From the NCBI GenBank assembly GCA_020636095.1, contig JACJYN010000009.1:281553-345552 (forward strand): a stretch of 64,000 nt of DNA, in the 5' to 3' direction. The translations under genes were made by a program, and so were the position numbers. Source of the DNA: Lewinellaceae bacterium. Its GTDB lineage: Bacteria > Bacteroidota > Bacteroidia > Chitinophagales > Saprospiraceae. This document shows, piece after piece, positions 42,823 to 51,678 of this stretch; within the stretch, counting starts at the first letter, position 1; every line of letters begins with the position of its first letter. A model generated the notes under the pieces. It did no database searches. It was given only the letters and a program-made list of their open reading frames with translations, and was not told the origin of the DNA.

Positions 42823-43213
42823 GGTATTGGGTATTTAAAGGTTTCGGTTGTTTGGTTGTTACATACCCTCTATTTGTGGGAGGTTGGAAAGGTTACCCTG
42901 AATATTTTTTTGCAGGATCTTTTTTTCAGCCATTGGCGCTTAGCTGTTGGCCATTGGCGTGCGAGACAGCGTTGTCGGGGTGCAATTTATTCCATTTCAT
43001 TCCCTGCCTGCTCGGCCGCCTCGCGGGCAGGCAGGCATCAGTCGCTCCGCTCGTGTTCCATTGCGCTCCGACTTGAGCCCCGGTTTAATACAATCTAAAT
43101 ATGCTAGACTACTTACCAACCTTAAGGGCCGGCATTTGCTAACCGCTAACCGCCAAAAGCTAACTGAATAGTTACCCCCAATGCCGAAACACCGGAATAC
43201 CGAAATACCCCCC
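42823..43213. other. Gene-free interval with a family B/C-type terminus
   Basis: There is no credible gene in this 391-bp stretch. It contains a tandem GCCATTGGCG word (about 42931-42961), GCCTGCCTGCTCGGCC/GGGCAGGCAGGC hairpin arms near 43003-43036, and CTGAATAGTTACC at 43163-43175, the reverse complement of the GGTAACTATTCAG end seen in the family B element at 5973. Confidence 0.5.
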
Positions 43214-44392
43214 TTACCGCCCACAAGCGCACAGCAAATTATCAGCGTAGTTCTGCTTGACCAGTTTGAAGGCTTTGCGGTAAGGATAGCCCCGGTCCAT
43301 TCCCAGGTTTTCGGTGCTGATGGTATAGTAACAATCAAAGCCAATGACACTTTCCCCTTCTCTCAGGTCATTCGGGTCACAGAAAGGATTCGGAGCCGAA
43401 TTGCAATCGGTGGTGGTGAGGTCGGCCAGTACGTTTTCCAGGATGTGTTTGGGGTCGATTTCGTATTTGGTGGCGAGGGCCTGGTCGACATCGGTGGCAA
43501 AACGCCCGCAGGGTTCTCCGTTTCGGATGATGCTATCCGGATAAATGGTAAAATTATTGATAAAAAAAGAGTGGATGGTGGCCAGCTTTTTGAATTGTGG
43601 CAGGGAAGAGAAATCTAACTGGCGATAGGCTTCGGTAAAGGTTTTAGACTCTTTGTCGAAATACAGCGGAGAAAGGGGCGTTTCTTCGGTATCTACCCAA
43701 ATCTCATTGACCAGGTATTCGTAGCCCAGCAGGTGGGTTCCTGTTCCCGTACTGTTTTTTTCGCTTTTAGAACACTTCATCCGAACGTCCGAGCTTTTGG
43801 CCAGGTAGTACACCCCGGGCCTTCTGTTTCCAGGAAGGGGCAATTTGTACTCCTCATTCAAAGACCAGGTCCCTTCATAGGCGCTGCACGGGCAATAATC
43901 CTGAACCTCTGTTTCATCCAGGTAGGGAGAATCATAGGGAGAGTTGAAGTCCCGGTCGAAATAACGGGCCAGTGGATGGGCCAGCTTCACGGCTTCCTGC
44001 TTTCCGGTGAAGCCCCAAAAGTAAGCTAAGGCCGAACCGGCAAGGAACGCAATGAGGCCATAGGCCATGGCTTTTTGGCGAACCTTTTTATGGATATCAG
44101 GCCGGGCCTGGGCCAGTTCTTCACTGAGCCTGGCCCTTCCGGCCAGTAATTCCCGCTTTTCCGCTTCCAGCCGGTCGATCTTAAGGAGCTGGGCGATATT
44201 GGCGATTGAGCGCATATACATGCCCTCCGTCGCCGTGCCGGAAATCAGCTTACTGAACTGGCTGGCGCTGATGCAAAGGTCTTTGGCAATAACGCCATAA
44301 GACGACGTTCCAAACTTGGAGGTCAGCAGGTTTCTCGGCCCGTATTTCCGTTCCAGCTCTTCCAAAAACTGCTTGTGCAGGTCAGATTCCAT
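43214..44392 (-). CDS. Membrane-anchored HTH protein with large extracytoplasmic domain (392 aa)
   Basis: The ATG at 44392 (MESDLHKQFLEELERKYGP) is preferred to the in-frame TTG at 44401. Residues ~25-70 (SYGVIAKDLCISASQFSKLISG) look like a Cro/CI-type helix-turn-helix. Residues ~72-100 are a charged helix or coiled coil (EAEKRELLAGRARLSEEL). One hydrophobic span at about 108-126 (AYGLIAFLAGSALAYFWGF) should be a membrane anchor. The remaining ~260 residues are predicted outside the cytoplasm, with several cysteines (YCPCSAYEG, the final LLCACGR). This architecture suggests a one-component transmembrane regulator that senses an external signal and binds DNA directly; the function is inferred. 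It lies upstream of, and on the same strand as, the caspase cluster and has direct repeats before its start. Confidence 0.65.
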   Translation of the reverse strand: MESDLHKQFLEELERKYGPRNLLTSKFGTSSYGVIAKDLCISASQFSKLISGTATEGMYMRSIANIAQLLKIDRLEAEKRELLAGRARLSEELAQARPDIHKKVRQKAMAYGLIAFLAGSALAYFWGFTGKQEAVKLAHPLARYFDRDFNSPYDSPYLDETEVQDYCPCSAYEGTWSLNEEYKLPLPGNRRPGVYYLAKSSDVRMKCSKSEKNSTGTGTHLLGYEYLVNEIWVDTEETPLSPLYFDKESKTFTEAYRQLDFSSLPQFKKLATIHSFFINNFTIYPDSIIRNGEPCGRFATDVDQALATKYEIDPKHILENVLADLTTTDCNSAPNPFCDPNDLREGESVIGFDCYYTISTENLGMDRGYPYRKAFKLVKQNYADNLLCACGR

Positions 44393-44400
44393 GAATTTCA

Positions 44401-44440
44401 AAAGTGTAAAAAAGTGTAAAACGGTATAAAATAGCGTAAA
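44401..44440. promoter_or_regulatory. Four 10-bp direct repeats upstream of the membrane HTH gene
   Basis: Units in exact 10-bp phase: AAAGTGTAAA, AAAGTGTAAA, ACGGTATAAA, ATAGCGTAAA. They start 8 bp before the ATG of the HTH gene (which is on the minus strand). Spacing of one helical turn puts all copies on one DNA face, as for cooperative binding of a regulator. Autoregulation by the adjacent HTH protein is the simplest idea. Confidence 0.6.
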
Positions 44441-44561
44441 AATAAACTATTAAACAATAAAATATTTTTTTAGACCAAAATTTAAAAATAAATTCGCAGA
44501 CATTCATTCTGCTGTTTTCCACGCCTGATGATAAAATTATCAAAATTAATTCATTCATTAC

Positions 44562-44569
44562 CAAAGATA
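44562..44569 (-). promoter_or_regulatory. Putative -7 box (TATCTTTG) for the membrane HTH gene
   Basis: On the minus strand TATCTTTG fits TAnnTTTG; another match, TAATTTTG, lies at 44541-44548. Both are between the HTH gene and the divergent transporter gene. The -33 element is not clear for either. Confidence 0.35.
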
Positions 44570-44576
44570 CACTTTA

Positions 44577-46076
44577 ATGAACCTCATTACCTGGCCGGGA
44601 TTTGATTCAAAAAAGATGGGCCTGCCTCTGGGCCCCGCCCTGTTTGCGGTGGTATTGGCTTTCTTTCATCCGGAGGGGCTGTCGGTGCAAGCCAACGCCG
44701 TATTGGCGAGCACGGTTTGGGTAGCTACCTGGTGGATCACCGACTGTATCCCTCTGGCGGCCACGTCTCTGTTGCCGATCGTGCTTTTTCCGTTGACCGG
44801 GGGGTTGTCTCTTCAAGAAACAACGGCTTCTTTTGGCCACCGGTACATCTTCCTGTATATTGGAGGGTTCATATTGGCAATAGCTATTGAGCGCTGGAAT
44901 CTGCACAAACGGATCTCGTTGATCATCATCAATATCATCGGCGCCAACCTGAAAAGTATCATTTTAGGATTTATGGCGGCCACTGCATTTTTGTCGATGT
45001 GGATATCGAATACCGCCACTTCGGTGATGATGTTGCCGATCGGCATGGCCATCATAACCCAACTGAAAGACAACCCGGATACGATAGAGGATGAAAACCA
45101 GGCCTTCGGCAAGGCCTTAATGCTGGCCATTGCCTACAGCGCCTCTATCGGCGGCATCGCCACTTTGATCGGCACCCCTCCCAACCTGATCTTTGCAGCC
45201 ATGATGCAGGAGCTGTATGACATAGAGATTACCTTTTACCAGTGGATCACCTTTGGATTGCCGATTTCGGTTGTTATGCTGATCCTCTGCTGGAAATACC
45301 TGACGAGTTTTGCTTTTTCCTTCCAGCAGAAGTCTTTTCCGGGAGGGAAAGAAGAGATCAGGCGGCAGCTTCAGTCGTTGGGTAAGGTCACTTACGAAGA
45401 AAAAATGGTGCTTGGCGTTTTCCTTTTGACCGCCATGAGTTGGATTAGCCGGCCCCTTCTAAACCGCTTCATCCCCGCGCTCGACGATACCATTATTGCC
45501 GTGACAGCGGCGGTGGTGCTATTCACCATTCCCGCATCAAAAGAAAAGAAAAGAGCGCTGATTAACTGGAAGGAAGCCGTGAAGTTACCCTGGGGCATCT
45601 TACTGCTTTTTGGTGGAGGGCTGGCCCTGGCGGAAGGCTTCAAATCGAGTGGGCTGGCGGTTTTCCTGGGGCAACAGCTAACCTTGCTGGCCGGCGTTTC
45701 CCTGATTGTTTTACTGCTCGTTATCATCGCTGCGGTTAATTTCCTGACGGAGATTACCTCCAACATCGCCACCACCGCTATGATCCTGCCCGTCCTGGCG
45801 CCGCTGGCCGTCGGCCTCGACGTCCACCCCTTTACCCTCATGGTCGGCGCCTCGGTGGCCGCCTCCTGCGCCTTTATGTTGCCGGTGGCAACGCCGCCCA
45901 ATGCCGTGGTCTTCGGTTCGGGCTACCTGAAGATTCCCGATATGGCCAGGACGGGAATCTGGCTCAACCTGATGTCCATTATTTGCCTGACGATGGTCGT
46001 TTATTGGGTGCTGCCCTACTTGTGGGGGTTCGACCTTGGCGTTTTTCCGGAGGAATTGAAAAATAGAATTAACTGA
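44577..46076 (+). CDS. DASS/SLC13-family anion (dicarboxylate-type) transporter
   Basis: The 499-residue protein has about eleven or more hydrophobic spans. The two family-typical Ser-Asn-Thr type signatures are present: MWISNTATSVMMLPIG (about residues 141-156) and LTEITSNIATTAMILPVLAPL (split: TEITSNIATT and MILPVLAPL, about 390-410). It ends MLPVATPPNAVVFGSGYLKI, the conserved C-terminal region of divalent-anion:Na+ symporters. Members import succinate, citrate, sulfate or related anions across the inner membrane with Na+. The SusC gene starts 16 bp after its stop codon, so this transporter is likely the inner-membrane partner of the SusCD system. Confidence 0.85.
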   Translation: MNLITWPGFDSKKMGLPLGPALFAVVLAFFHPEGLSVQANAVLASTVWVATWWITDCIPLAATSLLPIVLFPLTGGLSLQETTASFGHRYIFLYIGGFILAIAIERWNLHKRISLIIINIIGANLKSIILGFMAATAFLSMWISNTATSVMMLPIGMAIITQLKDNPDTIEDENQAFGKALMLAIAYSASIGGIATLIGTPPNLIFAAMMQELYDIEITFYQWITFGLPISVVMLILCWKYLTSFAFSFQQKSFPGGKEEIRRQLQSLGKVTYEEKMVLGVFLLTAMSWISRPLLNRFIPALDDTIIAVTAAVVLFTIPASKEKKRALINWKEAVKLPWGILLLFGGGLALAEGFKSSGLAVFLGQQLTLLAGVSLIVLLLVIIAAVNFLTEITSNIATTAMILPVLAPLAVGLDVHPFTLMVGASVAASCAFMLPVATPPNAVVFGSGYLKIPDMARTGIWLNLMSIICLTMVVYWVLPYLWGFDLGVFPEELKNRIN

Positions 46077-46092
46077 TAAAAAGTTCTGGATT

Positions 46093-49000
46093 ATGCAAAA
46101 AACTATACGCTATTTACTGATTAGCTTGCTGGCTTTTTTGAGCCAGCAAGCCTATGCCCAAACCGTCATCTCCGGGCTGGTGAATGACGAAGATGGGACG
46201 CCTCTGATCGGCGTTTCCATCATCGAGCAAGGAACCTCGAATGGCGCTGTAACGGACCTGGACGGACGTTACTCGCTCACTCTAACTACCGAGGACCCGG
46301 TGCTGAAATTCAGTTATGTGGGCCTTCAGCCCGTCACCGTCCGGCCGGGCGCCAGGTCGGCCATCGATGTCACCATGAAGGAAGATGCGAGCCTGCTGGA
46401 CGAAGTGGTGGTTACCGCCCTGGGGTTTGAGGAAAACAAGGATGAACTGGGTTACGCCAGTTCTAATGTAGGCGGCAAAACCCTGGTCAATTCCGGAGAA
46501 GCCACCCTTCTGAATGCCCTTTCAGGGAAATCATCGGGCTTGCGCATCAGCCGGAACTCCGGCGACCCGGGAGCCGGGGCCTACATTCAGATCCGCGGCC
46601 TCTCCACCATTACCCGCGACAACCAGCCGCTGATCATCCTGGATGGAGTTCCCATCAGCAACGATGTACGGGGAAACAGCGACAGTGGCGGATCCAATCA
46701 GGAATCCCGGTTGAACGATATCAACCCCAACGATATCGAGAGTATTTCCGTATTGAAAGGGGCTTCGGCCGCCGCCCTCTACGGCACCCAGGCTCTGGGG
46801 GGGGTGATCCTGATCACCACCCGGAGCGGGAAGTTGGGCAGCAAACTGAAAGTGTCTTTCAAATCGACTTATTCGGTCGACCAGATCAATCAGAAGTATC
46901 CGTTGCAAACCAAATTTGGACAGGGCGATAATGGCGTTTATAACCAACGCGCCCGGGATTCCTGGGGCGATAAGATCCCGGAGCGCACTGGTGGGCCCGA
47001 CGAACTGGATACCTCCGGTGAATTTTATGTGGATCAGAATGGCGTCACCTATTACCCCATCCTGTCCAAAAACTCCCAAACCATCTACGATGACGCCAAC
47101 TTCGACCAGATCTTCAGCAACGGCCATTACCTGGAAAACAACCTGAGCTTGAGCGGGGGCAACGACAAAAGTAGCATCTACTTTAGCTTGAGCGACCTGG
47201 ACCAGCAGGGGATCATCATCAACAACTCGGATTACCGGAGGACGACGGCCCGGTTCAACGTACGGCATTTGTTTTCGGATAAACTCAAGTTGAAGACGAC
47301 GGCCAGCTATTCCCGCACCGCATCCAAACGCATCCAGAAGGGCGCGAGTTCGTCTGGATTATACCTCGGGCTGCTGCGCAACCCTGCCGATTTTGACATC
47401 TCCGGTTACCGGGGCGATTATTTTGCCGGCAGCAATGCTTCGCCGGTGTCGAACCGCCACCGCTCTTACCGGGAGCCTTTGGGCGCCGACGATTCCCCAA
47501 CATACAACAACCCGCTCTGGACCATCAACGAACAGGAAGATAAGGCCAAGGTCGACCGCTTTATCACCAGTTTTGAACTGACGGCTTCCCCCTTGTCCTG
47601 GCTGGACCTGATCAGCAGGGTAGGAGTGGACCACTACAGCGAGCAGCGCAATGAATTTTTTACGCCCGGTTCCGCCTCCGGGGCATTCCGCTCCGGATAT
47701 TACGAACAGTCGCTGGCTACCAATACCATTTTCAACATGGATTACATTGCCCGGGCCAACCGAAGGCTTACCAAAGATATCGACGGAACCCTGCTACTGG
47801 GATTCAATTACAACAGCAAGTCGCGGATCGTCAACGGGGTCTCCACCACCAATTTCATTCAGTTTACGGATGTGGCCAGCGTAGTGCGGGATAAAGACAA
47901 CGCCCTGCCGGAGAACGTAACCGTAGCCAGTTCCCAGGGGAACGAACGAACCGCCGGCGTATATTCCTCCCTGAGCCTGTCCGGTTGGGACATGCTCTAC
48001 CTGACAGGTACCATGCGGGTGGAATCCGCTTCTACTTTTGGGGATGCGGCCGATAATACCTTCCTCTTCCCATCTGCCTCGCTGGCCTGGCAGTTTTCCA
48101 GATTGGGAGCGTTGGAAAACGACGTATTCTCCTTTGGGAAGTTGCGGTTGTCCTACGGCGAAGTGGGCGTACAACCCGCCCGTTACAATACCTCCAACGT
48201 CTTTGTTTCGCCCAGCTTTACCGACCAGTACGGAGGGAACCTCAACCTGGGCCTGTTCGGCAACGGAGGTTTTGTGCCCAGCGCCAACCGGGGCAACTCC
48301 GCTTTGAGGCCCGAGCGCAAGAAGGAATTGGAAGGCGGCGCCGACCTGCGGTTTCTAGACGGCCGCCTCTCTATCAGCGGCACTTACTTTTACAACCGGA
48401 CCGAAGATGTGTTGCTCGATTTTCCGGTCGCCAACTCCCGGGGCTACAGCCAGGTCTACGCCAATGGGGCCGAGATCGAGAACAAAGGGATAGAACTGGA
48501 CCTGGGTTACACGCTGATCAGCACCAAAGACTTCTCCTGGGAAGTAACCGGTTCCTTCACTCAGGTGAAAAATACAGTGGTCGACCTGGCGGGGGTGGAG
48601 TCCATCAACCTGGGCGGATTGGCGGCCGTAAATTCCAGAGCGGTCGAAGGGCAACCGCTTGGGGTGCTGTGGGGCTCGCGCACCTTGCGGAATGAGGACG
48701 GTTCTATCGTTTTTGATGAAAATGGCTTCCCCGAGCAGGACGAAGTGGAAGGCGTCATTGGCGACCCGAACCCCGACTGGCAAGGCGCCCTGACGAGTGG
48801 TTTCCGGTACAAGAACTTCACGCTATCGGTTCTGTTCGAAACCTATCAGGGGGCGGATATCTACGCCGGCACCAAGTCGGTTTTATACGACCTGGGAAGA
48901 TGGGAAGACTCGGGCAACGAAGTAACCGCTACCCGTAATTATGTGGATTACGATGGCAATATTATTAACATCGGCGAAACCTTCCGGGGTAATGTCTACG

Positions 49001-49341
49001 ATTTCGGCGCCGGGCCGGTTGCCCTGACCGAGTCCTGGTACAACGGCGACGGCGGCTTCTTCAGCAATGGCAATGATGAATTGTACATTGAAGATGGTTC
49101 CTGGACCCGCCTGCGGGAACTGAGCCTTTCCTACCGGCTGGCCTCTCCCTGGCTGAAGCGGCGGACCGGCCTGAGCTCCATCGAATTGACCGCCACGGGC
49201 AGGAACCTGGTGCTCTGGACTGAATTTGAAGGCAACGACCCGGACACCAACCTGTCAGGCATCAGCGTGGCCCGGGGTATCGAATACTTCAATAACCCGG
49301 GGACTAAGTCTTATGTATTCAGCCTGTTGCTCAATTTTTAA
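46093..49341 (+). CDS. SusC/RagA-type TonB-dependent outer-membrane transporter
   Basis: Signal peptide (YLLISLLAFLSQQAYAQ), then a carboxypeptidase-regulatory-like domain (VISGLVNDEDGTPLIGVSII...TDLDGRYSLTL, about 25-95). Next comes the TonB box-plug region (LDEVVVTALGFEENKDELGY and GAGAYIQIRGLSTITRDNQP) with the SusC signature LIILDGVPISND and ISVLKGASAAALYGTQALGG. A ~850-residue beta-barrel follows, ending in the aromatic C-terminal strand SYVFSLLLNF. Length (1082 aa) is typical of the family. SusC proteins import oligomeric ligands using TonB energy, capped by the SusD lipoprotein encoded 24 bp downstream. The ligand is unknown; there are no glycoside hydrolases or polysaccharide lyases nearby. 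Confidence 0.95.
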   Translation: MQKTIRYLLISLLAFLSQQAYAQTVISGLVNDEDGTPLIGVSIIEQGTSNGAVTDLDGRYSLTLTTEDPVLKFSYVGLQPVTVRPGARSAIDVTMKEDASLLDEVVVTALGFEENKDELGYASSNVGGKTLVNSGEATLLNALSGKSSGLRISRNSGDPGAGAYIQIRGLSTITRDNQPLIILDGVPISNDVRGNSDSGGSNQESRLNDINPNDIESISVLKGASAAALYGTQALGGVILITTRSGKLGSKLKVSFKSTYSVDQINQKYPLQTKFGQGDNGVYNQRARDSWGDKIPERTGGPDELDTSGEFYVDQNGVTYYPILSKNSQTIYDDANFDQIFSNGHYLENNLSLSGGNDKSSIYFSLSDLDQQGIIINNSDYRRTTARFNVRHLFSDKLKLKTTASYSRTASKRIQKGASSSGLYLGLLRNPADFDISGYRGDYFAGSNASPVSNRHRSYREPLGADDSPTYNNPLWTINEQEDKAKVDRFITSFELTASPLSWLDLISRVGVDHYSEQRNEFFTPGSASGAFRSGYYEQSLATNTIFNMDYIARANRRLTKDIDGTLLLGFNYNSKSRIVNGVSTTNFIQFTDVASVVRDKDNALPENVTVASSQGNERTAGVYSSLSLSGWDMLYLTGTMRVESASTFGDAADNTFLFPSASLAWQFSRLGALENDVFSFGKLRLSYGEVGVQPARYNTSNVFVSPSFTDQYGGNLNLGLFGNGGFVPSANRGNSALRPERKKELEGGADLRFLDGRLSISGTYFYNRTEDVLLDFPVANSRGYSQVYANGAEIENKGIELDLGYTLISTKDFSWEVTGSFTQVKNTVVDLAGVESINLGGLAAVNSRAVEGQPLGVLWGSRTLRNEDGSIVFDENGFPEQDEVEGVIGDPNPDWQGALTSGFRYKNFTLSVLFETYQGADIYAGTKSVLYDLGRWEDSGNEVTATRNYVDYDGNIINIGETFRGNVYDFGAGPVALTESWYNGDGGFFSNGNDELYIEDGSWTRLRELSLSYRLASPWLKRRTGLSSIELTATGRNLVLWTEFEGNDPDTNLSGISVARGIEYFNNPGTKSYVFSLLLNF

Positions 49342-49365
49342 TACTCACTCACAACCGAAATAATT

Positions 49366-50787
49366 ATGAAACGCCTTATATATCTGTTTTTCCTCACGGG
49401 CCTGGCCTTCTCCTGCAGCGATCTGGTAGACGGCATTAACCAGGATCCCAACAACCCCACCAGCGCTTCCTATCAGTACATCCTGACCGGAGCGGAAGTG
49501 GGTAATATTATCGTTCAATCCGGAGAAACTGCTCGCAGAGCGGGCATCTTCTGTGGTTATTACACCGGCATCGACCGCCAACACGAGGGTTTCAGCCAAT
49601 ATTCCCTGACCACCAGTGATTTCAACAGCCTCTGGTACGACGTCTATGTCGATACCTACCGCAATGCGCTGGAAACCGAACGGGCGGCGGAAGAAGAAGG
49701 AGTCGGTGGTGTGACCAAGGGCATCACTCAGGTGCTCCAGGCTCAGGTACTGGGTACGGCGGCTTCTTTATACGGCGCTATTCCCTTCGACGACGCCGGT
49801 AAGATAGAAGTGGAAAACCCCCGATACGAAGATCAGCTGGCCGTATACGGCAAGGTACAATCCCTGCTGGATGAAGCCATACAGAATTTACAGTCGGGAA
49901 CCGGCCGGCCGGCCAGTGGCTCCGATATCTATTTCGATGGAGCGCCCACCTCCTGGATGGAAGTCGCCTACACACTGAAAGCCCGCTTTTACATGCACAC
50001 CCGGGAGTACGCCAATGCTTACATGGCCGCCGGCAATGGCATCAGTGCTATGAGTAACGCCATGTATGCCCCGCACGGCGCCGGAAATGAAGAGTCGAAC
50101 CTGAGCTACCTGTTTTTTGCGGTGGAAGTGAGAGGGGCCGACCTGATCACGTCGGACTTTATGGCCAGCCTGATCCATCCGGACGCGGCCGCCAGCCCCG
50201 ATTTCAACAACTATCGCGGCAATGCCAAAACGGATGAAACCGGGAGATTCAATTTTTACTTTCTAACCAACAGCATTGGCATACAGCCCAATACGGCCGA
50301 TGGGTTTGCCGCCCAGACGGCGCCGGCCCCTTTGGTGACTTTTGAGGAGAACCTTCTCATCCTGGCCGAAGCCGGCTTCCGTACTCAGGGCTTTAACACC
50401 GGCCTGGGGCATCTGAACGACTTCCGGGCCTTCATGGCGGGCGGAGGCTACCTGGCCAATGCCGATCCGGCCCAGGTCTTATACGACCCTTACACTCCTG
50501 AGGATTTCGCCGGTGGCGGAATGGAAAACCCGGATGGGCTGAGTGCCGACGATGCGTTGTTGAGAGAAATCCTGGAAGAGCGGTACGTTACCTTTTTCGG
50601 GCAAATCGAAGGTTTCAACGATACCCGAAGAACACAGAAGGATACGGGCGTCCGGGTCCGGGTTCAGCCGAATACCGGCTCCGAACTACCCCAGCGTTTC
50701 CTGTACCCGCAGACCGAGATCGACCGGAATGACAATGTGCCTGCGCCCATTCCCGGACTATTTCAGCCGACGCAGGTGAATGGTTAA
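49366..50787 (+). CDS. SusD/RagB-type outer-membrane lipoprotein
   Basis: The 473-residue protein starts MKRLIYLFFLTGLAFSCSDL, a lipoprotein signal with the acceptor Cys at about 17. The N terminus DGINQDPNNPTSASYQYIL and the helical, TPR-like body with YGKVQSLLDEAIQNLQSG are typical of the SusD-like nutrient-binding family (SusD_RagB group). It ends LPQRFLYPQTEIDRNDNVPAPI, a conserved SusD tail. It forms the lid of the SusC barrel and selects the ligand. Co-transcription with SusC is expected from the 24-bp gap. Confidence 0.95.
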   Translation: MKRLIYLFFLTGLAFSCSDLVDGINQDPNNPTSASYQYILTGAEVGNIIVQSGETARRAGIFCGYYTGIDRQHEGFSQYSLTTSDFNSLWYDVYVDTYRNALETERAAEEEGVGGVTKGITQVLQAQVLGTAASLYGAIPFDDAGKIEVENPRYEDQLAVYGKVQSLLDEAIQNLQSGTGRPASGSDIYFDGAPTSWMEVAYTLKARFYMHTREYANAYMAAGNGISAMSNAMYAPHGAGNEESNLSYLFFAVEVRGADLITSDFMASLIHPDAAASPDFNNYRGNAKTDETGRFNFYFLTNSIGIQPNTADGFAAQTAPAPLVTFEENLLILAEAGFRTQGFNTGLGHLNDFRAFMAGGGYLANADPAQVLYDPYTPEDFAGGGMENPDGLSADDALLREILEERYVTFFGQIEGFNDTRRTQKDTGVRVRVQPNTGSELPQRFLYPQTEIDRNDNVPAPIPGLFQPTQVNG

Positions 50788-50838
50788 CCGGTTCCTTAAA
50801 TTTATTTGGATGGTGACTACTCAAATTAAACGATTGAT

Positions 50839-51618
50839 ATGGCCGTAACAATAACACAGCGGATTCAACGCATTCCCCTTTTTTTGGCCTTGCTGCTTTT
50901 GCCGGTAATGGGGATGGCTCAGCCCGATGATACACTCAGCGTGCTCTTTGTCGGCAACAGCTTTACTTTTTTCTGGAACCTCCCACAGGTTGTCAGTGCG
51001 ATGGGCGAAAGCCAGGGCGTTCCCATTCGAACGAGCCGGTCGACGGTTGGCGGCGCCAGCCTGGAGCAACACTGGAAAGGGGAAAAAGGAACGAATACCA
51101 GGCCGGCCATAGAGGCAGGCGGATGGGATTATGTCGTTCTTCAGAATCACAGTACCAGCGCGATGGAAACGCCGGAAAGCTTTATGGAGTACGGGCGGAA
51201 ATTTGCTGGGTTGGCCCGGTCGGCGGGCGCCGAGCCCCTTTACTTTACGACCTGGGCTTATAAATCCAACCCGCTGATGCAACCGGCCATTACGGCCGCC
51301 TATGCCCAACTGGCGAAGGAAGTAGATGCCGGGCTGACGCCGGTAGGGCCCCTTTGGGAATCTGTTCGCCGGAGCCGGCCGGATCTGGAGCTGTTTTTTG
51401 ATGATAAACACCCTACTCCGGTGGGCACGTATTTGATTGGATTGGCCTTTTATAAACAACTGACGGGCCAACCGGTAAAGGAAATACCGAATCGCCTGGC
51501 CACTACGGATCGATACGGCGAGCCACTCAATTTGCTGTTTGTCCTGCCGGAAGACGGCGCTTTCCTGCGCCAGGCCGTTGATGAATTTGACTTTAAGGAA
51601 TACACGGACAAAGACTGA
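50839..51618 (+). CDS. Secreted SGNH/GDSL-type hydrolase
   Basis: The 259-residue protein has a signal peptide (IPLFLALLLLPVMGMAQ). LSVLFVGNSFTFFWNLP is block I with the nucleophile Ser at about residue 41. GGASLEQHW supplies the block II Gly, VVLQNHST the block III Asn-like position, and FFDDKHPTPVGTYL the catalytic Asp-x-x-His block V (His about 191). These are the hallmarks of SGNH hydrolases, which de-esterify carbohydrates, lipids or peptidoglycan. Its place directly after SusD suggests it trims acyl or ester groups from the imported ligand in the periplasm or at the surface. Confidence 0.8.
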   Translation: MAVTITQRIQRIPLFLALLLLPVMGMAQPDDTLSVLFVGNSFTFFWNLPQVVSAMGESQGVPIRTSRSTVGGASLEQHWKGEKGTNTRPAIEAGGWDYVVLQNHSTSAMETPESFMEYGRKFAGLARSAGAEPLYFTTWAYKSNPLMQPAITAAYAQLAKEVDAGLTPVGPLWESVRRSRPDLELFFDDKHPTPVGTYLIGLAFYKQLTGQPVKEIPNRLATTDRYGEPLNLLFVLPEDGAFLRQAVDEFDFKEYTDKD

Positions 51619-51678
51619 CGGGCCTCGCCTGTTTGTAAACACAAAAGAACCTCCAACTTATTTTTAAAATACAACAAC

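Noticed and set aside
46093..50787. Classical polysaccharide utilisation locus
   Set aside because: SusC and SusD are present but no glycoside hydrolase, polysaccharide lyase or sulfatase is encoded in the operon or nearby.
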